The notes beneath the pieces are model-generated. The model saw only the letters and a program-made list of their open reading frames with translations, had not been told where the DNA came from and searched no databases. Positions 1 through 11,200 of a stretch of DNA of 64,000 nt are shown here, in pieces. The DNA comes from Pseudomonadota bacterium (GTDB taxonomy: Bacteria; Pseudomonadota; Gammaproteobacteria; Burkholderiales; Burkholderiaceae_C): NCBI GenBank assembly GCA_020161775.1, contig JAIUOW010000003.1, positions 186,001 to 250,000 of the forward strand. The letters are read 5' to 3'. The position numbers and the translations under genes are program-made. Within the stretch, counting starts at the first letter, position 1; each line of letters opens with the position of its first letter.

Positions 1-1
1 G

Positions 2-925
2 CCATACACCGTGCGCACCTGGCTGATGCCCATGGTGGTGGCTTCGTTGCCCGCGTTCGTGATGGGGCTTTGGGAAGACCTGACCAAGCGTGTGTCGGTG
101 CGCAAGCGCCTGTTCAGCACCTTCCTCAGCGGTGTGCTGGCCTGGTGGCTGATGGACATCAGCCTCACGCGCGTGAACGTGCCCCCGGTTGACTGGCTGC
201 TGGCCCACTCACTGCCCGCGTCGGTTCTGTTCACGGCCTTCGCCGTCAGCGGGGCGTCCAATGCGTTCAACATCATTGACGGCTTCAACGGCCTGGCAGG
301 GGGCGTGGCGCTGATCGCGCTCGCGGCCCTGGGGTTGATTGCGGCCCAGGTGGGTGACCAGACCGTGGTGTACCTGTGCCTGGCGGTGGGCTGCGTCACC
401 CTGGGTTTCATGGTGGTCAACTTTCCCTACGGCAAGATCTTTCTGGGCGACGGTGGCGCCTACCTGATCGGCTTCCTGATCGCCTGGATCGCCGTGACAC
501 TGCCCATGCGCAACGCCAACGTGTCGGTGTGGGCTACCCTCATGGCGTGCGGGTACCCGATTCTTGAAACACTGTTCAGCATCGTGCGCAAGCTCAAGCG
601 GCGCGGCCACACCCCGGGTCAGCCTGACCATGTGCATCTGCACATGTTGGTTTACCGCCGGGTAGCGCGTCGCATGTTCCCGCAGGCGCAGGCCGCGTTG
701 CAAAACGGCTTGACCAGTCCCTTCGTCTGGCTCTTTGCGCTGCTGCCCGCGACCATTGCCACGCTCTGGTATGAGTCGTCCGCGGTGCTGGGCACTGGTT
801 TTGTTGTCAGCGGATTCATTTACTGGGTGATGTACCTGCGCCTGACGCAGTTCCGCTGGTGCCTGCGGGCTGCGACGGCTCAACCGGTTCACCCTGTGGG
901 GCAGGCAAAGCAGGTGCGCATGTAG
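2..925 (+). CDS. Undecaprenyl-phosphate sugar-1-phosphate transferase, WecA/MraY family (5' partial)
   Basis: This is an integral membrane enzyme of the polyprenyl-phosphate N-acetylhexosamine-1-phosphate transferase family. It would load the first sugar-phosphate of a polysaccharide repeat unit on the lipid carrier at the inner face of the cytoplasmic membrane. Counting from the GTG at 11, visible motifs are NAFNIIDGFNGLAGG (about 84-98), GDGGAYLIGF (about 146-155) and the family HxHxH signature as DHVHLHML (His 207, 209, 211). Several hydrophobic segments surround them. The frame stays open to the left edge, so the N-terminus lies outside the window and the GTG at 11 is probably internal. 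The next gene starts 3 bases after the stop, so the two are likely cotranscribed. Family assignment is firm; the exact sugar is unknown. Confidence 0.88.
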   Translation, partial: PYTVRTWLMPMVVASLPAFVMGLWEDLTKRVSVRKRLFSTFLSGVLAWWLMDISLTRVNVPPVDWLLAHSLPASVLFTAFAVSGASNAFNIIDGFNGLAGGVALIALAALGLIAAQVGDQTVVYLCLAVGCVTLGFMVVNFPYGKIFLGDGGAYLIGFLIAWIAVTLPMRNANVSVWATLMACGYPILETLFSIVRKLKRRGHTPGQPDHVHLHMLVYRRVARRMFPQAQAALQNGLTSPFVWLFALLPATIATLWYESSAVLGTGFVVSGFIYWVMYLRLTQFRWCLRAATAQPVHPVGQAKQVRM

Positions 926-928
926 TCC

Positions 929-2140
929 ATGCCCCACACCTACCTCTTCATCCACCAGAACTTCCCGGGCCAGTTCGTTCACATTGCCGCAGCGCTGGCC
1001 GCGGCCGGGCACCGCGTGGTGGCGCTGGGCATTGCCGGGCGCAACGTGCCGGGCGTGCAGTACCTGCGCTACGAGCCCGCCCGCGCGCCCGGTGGGGCCC
1101 CGGTGCGCGGCGACCTGACGGCCAAGCTGGCGCGGGCCGAAGGCTGCGCGTCGGCCATGCTGGCGCTCAAGGCCCAGGGCCTGCAGCCCGACGTGATCGT
1201 GGCGCACCCAGGCTGGGGTGAGGCGCTGTTCTGCAAGGACGTGTGGCCCCAGGCACGCCTGGTGGTGTTTGCGGAGTTCTATTACACGGTGGATGGCTCG
1301 GACTACGCCTTCGACCCGGAATTCCAGGCCGACACCCCCGCCGCGCGCATGCGCCTGCGCCTGAAGAACACCGCGCTGCTGCACGCGCTTGCCGCGGCCG
1401 ACGCTGCCTATGCGCCCACCCAGTGGCAAAAGAGCCAGGTGCCGGCGGAGTTCCAGCACAAGGTGCAGGTGATCTTTGACGGCATCGACACCCAGCTGGT
1501 CAAGCCGGCGGCGGGCGTCAGCGTGCGGCTGAAGCGCGACAACCTGATGCTGAGCCGCGCGGACGAGGTGATCACCTTCGTCAACCGCAACCTGGAGCCG
1601 TACCGCGGCTTCCACAGCTTCATGCGCGCGCTGCCCGACATGCTGGCGTGCCGCCCGCGCGCCCATGTGCTGATCGTGGGGCGCGACGGCGTCAGCTACG
1701 GATCGCGGCCCAGGGGCGGGGGCTCCTGGAAGGACGCCATGCTGCGCGAAGTGGGCGCCGGCCTGCCGATGGACCGTGTGCACTTTCTCGGGCCCTTGCC
1801 CTATGCGCAGTATCTGCAGGTGCTGCAGATATCGACCTGCCATGTGTACCTGACCTACCCGTTCGTGCTGTCCTGGAGTTGCCTGGAGTCCATGAGCGCG
1901 GGCAACGTGGTGGTGGGCAGCGACACGGCGCCGGTGCGCGAGGTGATCGAGGATGGCCGCAATGGCCTGCTGACCCCCTTTTTTGACACGAAAGCCATGG
2001 CCGCACGGGTGGCGGACGTGCTGGCCGCACCCGGCGACCACGCGGCGCTGTCGGCCGCTGCGCGGGCCACGGTGCAGGCCCGTTACGATTTGAAAACCGT
2101 GTGTTTGCCGCAGCTCCTGCGGTTTATTGCCGATCAGTGA
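929..2140 (+). CDS. Glycosyltransferase family 4 (GT-B fold)
   Basis: A 403-residue cytosolic or membrane-associated retaining glycosyltransferase that would add a sugar from a nucleotide donor to the growing lipid-linked polysaccharide. The N-terminus has the typical GT4 opening FIHQNFPGQF. The C-terminal donor-binding half shows HVLIVGRDGVSYG (about 240-252) and the EX7E-type region SWSCLESMSAGNVVVGSD followed by PVREVIEDGRNG. The start ATG lies 3 bases past the preceding stop, indicating an operon with the sugar-phosphate transferase. The acceptor and donor cannot be read from sequence. Family confidence is high. Confidence 0.88.
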   Translation: MPHTYLFIHQNFPGQFVHIAAALAAAGHRVVALGIAGRNVPGVQYLRYEPARAPGGAPVRGDLTAKLARAEGCASAMLALKAQGLQPDVIVAHPGWGEALFCKDVWPQARLVVFAEFYYTVDGSDYAFDPEFQADTPAARMRLRLKNTALLHALAAADAAYAPTQWQKSQVPAEFQHKVQVIFDGIDTQLVKPAAGVSVRLKRDNLMLSRADEVITFVNRNLEPYRGFHSFMRALPDMLACRPRAHVLIVGRDGVSYGSRPRGGGSWKDAMLREVGAGLPMDRVHFLGPLPYAQYLQVLQISTCHVYLTYPFVLSWSCLESMSAGNVVVGSDTAPVREVIEDGRNGLLTPFFDTKAMAARVADVLAAPGDHAALSAAARATVQARYDLKTVCLPQLLRFIADQ

Positions 2141-2195
2141 AGAAACAAGTGCTCATTGAGTACTTAAGGAATCACTACTACATGGGATAGACGCC

Positions 2196-2253
2196 TGTAG
2201 TCTTCTCAGATACAACAAGTTGTTTCATAGACATCCTGTTGTATTTGAAGGAG
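2196..2253 (+). promoter_or_regulatory. Leader of the giant RTX gene with inverted repeats
   Basis: The 121-base gap before the RTX gene contains two inverted repeats. ACTACA at 2177-2182 pairs with TGTAGT at 2196-2201. ATACAACA at 2210-2217 pairs with TGTTGTAT at 2237-2244, with a 19-base loop. The second ends just before the Shine-Dalgarno AAGGAG at 2248-2253. They could be operators or a leader hairpin; which one is inference. No convincing -35/-10 pair was identified. Confidence 0.35.
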
Positions 2254-2261
2254 CAGTTGCC

Positions 2262-5200
2262 ATGGCAGACATCACCGGTACCAGCGGAAACGACACCCTG
2301 GCGGGCACGACGGGCGATGACACGTTATCCGGGCTGGGTGGCAACGATGTGTTGACCGGCGACGCCGGCAACGACCTTCTGCTGGGGGGCGCCGGGTCTG
2401 ACACCCTGGCTGGCGGTGGTGGCAACGACACCCTGGACGGCGGCACGATTACCGACACGGTGAACATCAGTGACCTGAATGTGGTGTCGTACAGCGCCTC
2501 CACCACCGCCGTGAACGTGAACCTGCAAACCGGCACGGCCAGTGACGGCTTTGGCGGCACCGACGCCTTGAGCAACCTGAACTTCGTCGTGGGCTCGGCC
2601 CATAACGACACCCTCACCGGCAGCACCACCCAGATCTACGAACAGTTCGAAGGCGGGCTGGGGGATGACGTGATCGACGGCGGCACCATTGACACGGTGA
2701 CGCTGATCAACAGCAACCGCGTGACCTACCAGAACGCCAGCGGGGCGGTGCAGGTGGACCTGGGGCAAAACAAGGCCACCGGTGCGGCGGGCAATGACAC
2801 GCTGACCAATATCAACCATGTGCGCGGCAGCAATGCGGGCGACGTGCTGACAGGCAGCGATGCCACAGGGTACATGGAAGTGTTTGACGGCCGCGGCGGC
2901 AACGACACCATCGACGGCGCGGGCGGCATTGACGCAGTGCGCTTTGACAGCTCGTCCACGACCGGTGTGACGGTCAACCTGGCCACCAACACCGCGAGCG
3001 ACGGCCAGGGCGGCACGGACACCATCACCAACGTGGAAAACGTGCGCGGCAGCAACTTCAGCGACAGCATCACTGGCGACGGCAATGCCAACGTGCTGGA
3101 AGGCCAGGGCGGTAACGATCTGCTGATCGGCGGCGCGGGCAACGACACCCTGCTGGGCGGTAACGGGCAAGATTCCCTCAGTGGCGGGCCGGGTGACGAC
3201 GTGCTGGACGGCGGCGCCAACGACCCGGGGCAGATCGGTGACTTCCTGAGCTACGAGGGCGCAACCACTGCTGTCAATATCAACCTGACCACGGGCCAGG
3301 TGACCGGCGGCTGGGGCAACGACACGGTCAGCGGCTTTGAAGCCGCACTGGGTTCCCAGGCGGACGACACCATCACCGGCAGCAATGCCGGTGAATGGCT
3401 GCGCGGCTACCTGGGCAACGACACGCTGGACGGCGGCGGCGGCTTTGACTTCGTGGACTATTTCAACGCCACCGCGGCGGTCGCGGTCAGCCTGACCACC
3501 AACACGGCCAGCGGCGCGCACGGCAATGATGTGCTGAGCAACTTCGAAGCCATCCGCGGCTCCAGCAACAACGACACCCTGGACGGCGACACCGGCAACA
3601 ACAACATCCAGGGCATCGGCGGCAACGACTTCATTGACGGCTTTGCCGGCAACGACACGCTGGACGGCGGCGCCGGCAATGACACCGTGCTGGGCGAGGC
3701 GGGCAACGACTACATCATGGGCGCTGATGGTGGCAGCGACAGCCTGGACGGCGAAGACGGCTACGACACGGTGTCGTACAACTATTCGGGCGCCACCACG
3801 GCGGTCAGCTTCACCTCCACCCTGGCCAGCGGCACGCAAAACGACGGGCTGGGCGGCATGGACACGGTGGCCGGGTTCGAGGAAATGCACATCTTCGGCG
3901 GCACGGCCGGCGACACCCTGACCGGTGGCACCGAGCGCAACTGGATCATGGGCAACGGCGGCGACGACACCCTGACGGGCGGTGATGGCGGCGATTCATT
4001 TGCCTTCAACGTGGCGGCGGCATCGGGCACCGACCGCATCACCGACCTGGCCTCGGGCGAAAACCTGAGCTTCCAGAACCAGGGCGGCGCCACTTTCAAC
4101 CTGCAGGCGACCGTGCTGTCGGGTGACGACGCCTCGGCCCTGACCAAGGGCCAGGTCATGGTGGGCAGCTTTGCCGGCGGCGTGACCAAGGTCTATGTGG
4201 GCACCAACGACACGGCGGGCGCGGACCTGACCGTGGAACTGGCCGGCAACTATGCCGCGGGCGCTTTCACGGTGTTCAACGACGCGTTTGTCGGCAACCT
4301 GCAGTATTCGCCGGGCCAGACGTTGAACGGCACGGCGGGCGACGACACGCTGAACGGCACCGCGGGCGCCGACACCATCGACGCAGCAGGCGGCAACGAC
4401 TTCATCAGCGGTCAGGGCGGAGCCGACAGCGTGCTGGGCGGCGAGGGCAATGACTACATCGTCGCCGGCGGCGACGGCGCCAATGACACCATTGACGGCG
4501 GCGACGGCAACGATGTCGTCAGCAACAACTTCAACACCCAGACCAGCCCCGTCACATTCGTATCCGCCGGCCCCGGCGGCCCGCAGGCGGATGGCCTGGG
4601 CGGCACCGACACGCTGATCAACGTGGAGGAAATCCAGGTCTTTGGCGGCAGCGCCGGCGACACCCTGACGGGGGACGCCGCCCGCAACTACATCATGGGC
4701 AACGGCGGCAACGACACGCTGACCGGTGGTGGCGGCAACGACAGCTTTGGCTACAACCTGGCGGTGGCCAGCGGCGTGGACCGCATCACCGACATGAACG
4801 GCAACGACAACCTGCAGTTCACCGGCACGGCGCTGGACAGCACCATCCAGAGCGGCAACGATGCATCGGCCCTGCTGCAGGGCCAGGTGATGGTCGGCAC
4901 GCCCTCTGGCGGCGTGACCACGGTGTATGTGGGAACGGCCACGCTGGGCACCCCGCTGGTGATCGAGCTGCAGGGCAGCTTCGTGGCGGCCAACTTCAGC
5001 GTCAACAACGATGCCTTTGGCGGCAACCTGGTGATGAACCCGTTCATCACCCTGACAGGCACCAGCGCCGGCGAAACCCTGACGGGCACGGGCGCGGACG
5101 AAATCCTGGATGGCCTGGGCGGCAACGATCTGCTGGTGGGCATGGGGGGCAACGACAGCCTGCGGGGCGGCGCGGGGCAAGACACCCTGGCCGGCGGTGC

Positions 5201-8200
5201 GGGCAATGACACGCTGGACGGCGGCACCATCACCGACACGGTGAACCTGAGCGACCTGAACGTGGCGTCGTACAGCGCGTCGACCAGCGGTGTGAACGTG
5301 AACCTGCAAACCGGCACGGCCAGCGACGGCTTTGGCGGCACCGACACCCTGGTCAACCTGAACTTCGTGGTGGGCTCTGCGTACAACGACACATTGACCG
5401 GCAGCAACAGCCAGATCTTCGAGCAGTTTGACGGTGGCCTGGGCGACGACGTGATCGACGGCGGCACCATCGACACGGTGACGCAGGCCAACGGCAACCG
5501 CGTGACCTACCAGAACGCCAGCGGCGCGGTGCAGGTGGACCTGGGCCAGAACAAGGCCACGGGCGCGGCCGGCAACGACACGCTGACCAACATCAACAAC
5601 GTGCGCGGCGGCAGCGCGGGCGACGTGCTGACGGGCAGCAACGCCACGGGCTGGGTGGAGGTGTTTGACGGCCGCGGCGGCAACGACACCATCGACGGCG
5701 CGGGCGGCACGGACATGGTGCGCTTTGACAGCGCATCGACCACGGGCGTAACGGTCAACCTGGCCACCAACAGCGCCACGGACGGCCAGGGCGGCACGGA
5801 CACCATCACCAACGTGGAAAACGTGCGCGGCAGCCAATACAACGACAGCATCACCGGCGATGCCGGTGACAACTACCTGGAAGGCCTGGATGGCAACGAC
5901 ACCATCGTGGCTGGCGACGGCAACGACAACCTGGTGGGCGGTGGTGGCGACGACACGCTGACGGGCGGCGCAGGCATGGACATCTTCCGGTTCGGCCCCA
6001 GCGGCAACGGTTTGGACACCATCACCGATTTCGGCATCGGCGACATCGTCGGCATTGGTGCCAGCCTGACCAACGGCGTGGCCACGGCGGGTGACGGCAG
6101 CACGGTGCTGAACGGCGTGCAGGTCAGCAGCAACGGCACCACCACCACGCTGTACATCGACACCAACGGCGTGGCGGGCGCCGAAACACAGATCAACCTG
6201 ACGGGGGACTTCCTCCCAAGCGAATTCACCGTGGCCAACCTGGGCGGCGGCATCAGCATCGTCACCCGCGCGGCGGGCCAGACGCTGACGGGCGACGCGG
6301 GCAACAACACCCTGACCGGCAGCCTGGGCGCCGACACACTGAGCGGCCTGGACGGCGATGACGTGCTCAATGGCGCGGGCGGCGACGACAGCGTGAGCGG
6401 CGGCAACGGCGCTGACACGCTGGAAGGCGCCGACGGCGCCGACAACCTGCAGGGCGACGCCGGCAACGACATGCTGCACGGCGGCACCGGCAACGACACG
6501 CTGAACGGCGGGGCCGACACCGACACGGCTACCTACTGGGACGCCACCACCGGCGTGGTCACGAACCTGGGCACCGGCACGTCCACCGACGGCCTGGGCG
6601 GCACCGACACGCTGACGGCCGTTGAAAACGTGGTGGGCTCGGCACACAACGACAACATGACCGGCGACAACGCCGCCAACACGCTGATCGGTGACACCGG
6701 CGCTGACACGCTGAGCGGCGCGGGTGGCAACGACACCCTGTATGGCGGAGGCTGGGATGACGTGTTGATGGGCGGCGAGGGCGACGACCTGCTGGACGGC
6801 GGCACGGAAATCGACACCGCCAACTATGGCGACGCCACCGGTAGCGTCACCATCAACCTGGGCACCAACAGCGCCACGGGCATGGGCAACGACACGCTGG
6901 CCAGCATCGAGAACGCCCGCGGCGGCGCGCATGCCGACACGATCACCGGCGACGGCAGCAGCAACGTGCTGATGGGCGACGCCGGCAACGACACCCTGAA
7001 CGGCGCGGCCGGCAACGACACGCTGCGAGGCGACGACGGCGACGACAGCCTGCTGGGCGGTGACGGCTTTGACGTGCTGGTGGGCGGCGTGGGCAACGAC
7101 GCCCTGCTGGGCGGCGCAGACATCGACATGGCCGACTACAGCACCGCCACCGGCGCGGTGCAGGTCAGCCTGGACAGCGGCTCAGCCACGGGCGCGGCCG
7201 GCAACGACACGTTGCAGTTCATTGAAAACGTGGTGGGCAGCGTGCATGCGGATGCACTGACCGGTGATTTCAACAACAACTACCTGGCCGGCAATGGCGG
7301 CAACGACACCCTTCAAGGCGGCGACGGCAACGACGACCTGGCCGGCGGTGACGGCGACGACAACATCAGCGGCGGCACCGGCAGCGATATGCTGCGCGGC
7401 GGCGCCGGCAACGACGCGCTGGACGGCGGCGCCGACCGCGACCGCGTGAGCTACGACGACGCCACCAGCGGCGTTACGCTGAACCTGGGTACATCCACGG
7501 CCACCGGCGCCGCCACGGGCACAGACACCCTGAGCGGTATCGAAGACGTGACCGGCAGCGACCATGCCGACAGCCTGACGGGCAGCAGCGCAGACAACGC
7601 CATGGAAGGCCGCGCCGGTGACGACACGCTGGCGGGCGAGGCGGGCAACGACTTCCTGGCGGGCGGCGACGGGGCGGACAACCTGCAGGGCGGCGCGGGC
7701 TTTGACGTGCTGCGCGGCGGCGCGGGCGCCGACGCACTGGATGGCGGGTCCGACGTCGACGAAGCAGACTATTCCGACGCGCTTGGCGCCGTCACGGCCA
7801 GCCTGGCTGGCGGCTCGGCCACGGTGGCGGGCGATGCGGCCGACACGCTGGCCAACATTGAAAACCTGCGCGGCAGTACGCATGACGACGTGCTGACCGG
7901 CGACACCGGCGCCAACATGCTGGTGGGCGGCAGTGGCAACGACACCGTGAACGGTGGCGACGGCAACGACAACCTGCGCGGCGATGCGGGCAATGACGTG
8001 CTCAATGGCGGCGCGGGCAATGACTACATCAATGCGGGCGGCTCGTATGACGGCGGCAACGACACGGTGGACGGTGGCGACGGCTACGACATTGTGGCGT
8101 TCAACTACGGCGGCGAAGGCAGCGGCATCACCTTTACCTCCACCGGCCCCAACGGCACGCAGGTGGACCCGCTGGGCGGCACGCACACACTGAGCAACCT

Positions 8201-11200
8201 GGAAGAGGTCCACCTCATTGGCGGCTCTGGCGCAGATACCTTTACGGGCGACGCCGGGCGCAACTGGATCCAGGGCAATGCCGGTGACGACACGCTGACC
8301 GGTGGCGGCGGCAACGACACCTTTGCCTACTCCACCCAGGGCAGCGGCATTGACCGCATCACCGACCTGACGGGAGGCGACAACCTGGCCTTCAGCAACC
8401 CGGGCGGGGCCGTGCCGGTGTTGAGTAGCACCATCCTGAGCGGCAACGACGCCAGCGGCCTGACCAAGGGCCAGGTGATGGTGGGCACGCCTGGCGGGGG
8501 CGTGACGCGCATCTACGTGGGCACGGACGACACGGCGGGTGCTGACATTGAAATTGACCTGGTGGGCACCTTTACCGCCGGTGAATTTTCTGTGGCCAAT
8601 GACAGCTTCAACGGCTACCTGAACTACACCCCCGCCCAAAGCCTGACCGGCACCGCAGGCGACGACAGCCTGACCGGCGGCAGCGGCAACGACACGCTGG
8701 ACGGCCTGGGCGGCAATGACCTGCTGGTGGGCATGGGCGGCAACGACAGCCTGCTGGGCGGCGCCGGGTCAGACACCCTGGTCGGTGGCGGCGGCAACGA
8801 CACACTGGACGGCGGCACCATCACCGACACGGTGAACCTGAGCGACCTGAACGTGGTGTCGTACAGCGCATCGACCAGCGGCGTGAACGTCAACCTGCAG
8901 ACGGGCACGGCCAGCGACGGCTTTGGCGGCACCGACACCCTGGCCAACCTGAACTTCGTGCTGGGCTCGGCCTATAACGACACCATCACGGGCAGCAACA
9001 GCCAGATCTTCGAGCAGTTTGACGGTGGCCTGGGCGACGACGTGATCGACGGCGGCACCATCGACACGGTGACGCAGGCCAACGGCAACCGCGTGACCTA
9101 CCAGAACGCCAGCGGCGCGGTGCAGGTGGACCTGGGCCAGAACAAGGCCACGGGCGCGGCCGGCAACGACACGCTGACCAACATCAACAACGTGCGCGGC
9201 AGCAGCGCGGGCGACGTGCTGACGGGCAGCAACACCACGGCCTGGGTGGAAGTGTTTGACGGCCGGGGCGGCAACGACACGATCGACGGCGCGGGCGGCA
9301 TCGACATGGTGCGCTTTGACAGCGCGTCCACCACGGGCGTGACGGTCAACCTGGCCACCAACACCGCGACGGACGGGCAGGGCGGCACCGACACGATCAC
9401 CAACGTGGAGAACGTGCGCGGCAGCAACTTCAACGACAGCATCACCGGCGACACCCATGCCAACCTGCTGGAAGGCCAGGGCGGCGACGACACCATGGAT
9501 GGCGGCGACGGCAATGACACGCTGACGGGCGGCCAGGGCAACGACACGCTGAGCGGCGGCAGCGGCAACGACCTGTTCCGCTTTGGGCCCAGTGGCAACG
9601 GCGTGGACACGATCACCGACTTTGCCTCGGGCGACGTCATTGGCGTGGGCCACGGCCTGACGGCCGGCGCTGCCACGGCAGGCGACGGTAGCACGGTGAC
9701 CAACGGCGGTGTGCAGGTGAGCAGCAGCGGCGGGACGACGACGCTGTGGATCGACACCAACAACACCGCGGGGGCGGAGGTGCAGATCAACCTGGCGGGC
9801 ACCTATGCCGCCACCGCGTTCACCGTGACCAACCACGGCAACGGCACGAGCAGTATTACGCTTAGCAACGACCAGACCATCACCGGCACCGGCGCCAACG
9901 AAACGCTGAGCGGCGCCGAAGGCAACGACACCATCAGCGGCCTGGGCGGCAACGACGTCATCAACGGCAATGGCGGCAACGACAGCCTGCTGGGCGGTGA
10001 CGGCGACGACTTCATGAACGGCGGCCTGGGCAACGACTACATCGACGGCGGCGCGGGCAATGACTGGGCCTTCCACGATGCGGCGACCTCGGCGGTGACG
10101 GTGAACCTGGGCACCGGCAGCGTGACGGGCGGCGCGGGCAACGACAGCCTGACCGGCATTGAATGGGTGGGCGGCAGCGTGCATGACGACAGCCTGACGG
10201 GCGACGGCAATGCCAACGTGCTGCAAGGCCGCGCGGGCAATGACACGCTGGACGGCGCGGGCGGAACGGACACGGCGGACTATTACCACGCCACCACCGG
10301 CGTCACGGCCAGCCTGGCCAGCAACACGGCCACCGGTGAGGGCAACGACACGTTCATCAGCATCGAGAACATCAACGGCTCGCTGCATGCCGACACCCTG
10401 ACGGGCGACGGCAACAACAACAGCCTGTTTGGCGCGGCGGGCAACGACACGCTGGACGGTGGCGCCGGCAATGACGTGCTGGACGGATTTGACGGCGACG
10501 ACAGCCTGCTGGGCGGCACGGGCGCCGACACGCTGCACGGCGGCGCAGGCAACGACACGCTGGACGGCGGCACCATCACCGACACGGTGAACCTGAGCGA
10601 CCTGAACGTGGTGAACTACTTCAGCGCCACCACGGGCGTGAACGTCAACCTGCAGACCGGCACGGCCAGCGACGGCCTGGGCGGCACCGACACGCTGAGC
10701 AACCTCAACTTCGTCAATGGCTCGGCGCACAACGACACCATCACGGGCAGCGACAGCCAGATCTTCGAGCAGTTCGACGGTGGGCTGGGTGACGACGTGA
10801 TCCATGGCGGCACCATCGACACGGTGACGCAGGCCAACGGCAACCGGGTGAGCTATGTGAGCGCCACAGGCGCGGTGCAGGTGGACCTGGGCCAGAACAA
10901 GGCCACGGGCGCGGCCGGCAACGACACGCTGACCAACATCAACCACATCCGCGGCAGCAACTTTAACGACAACATCAAGGGCAGCGACACCACGGCCTAT
11001 GTGGAGGTGTTTGACGGCCGCGGCGGCAACGACACGATCGACGGCGCAGGCGGCATTGACCAGGTGCGCTACGACACAGGATCGACCACGGCGGTGACGG
11101 TCAACCTGGCGACCAACAGCGCCACGGACAACCAGGGCGGCACCGACACGCTGCTGAACATTGAAAACGTGCGCGGCAGCAACAGTGCCGACAGCATCAC

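Noticed and set aside
209-2041. A 610-codon minus-strand frame opposite the first two glycosyl genes
   Set aside because: The plus-strand genes carry clear family motifs; this translation is His/Gln/Arg-rich without any.
3996-6932. A 978-codon minus-strand open frame opposite the RTX gene
   Set aside because: Same shadow effect of repetitive high-GC codons on the opposite strand.
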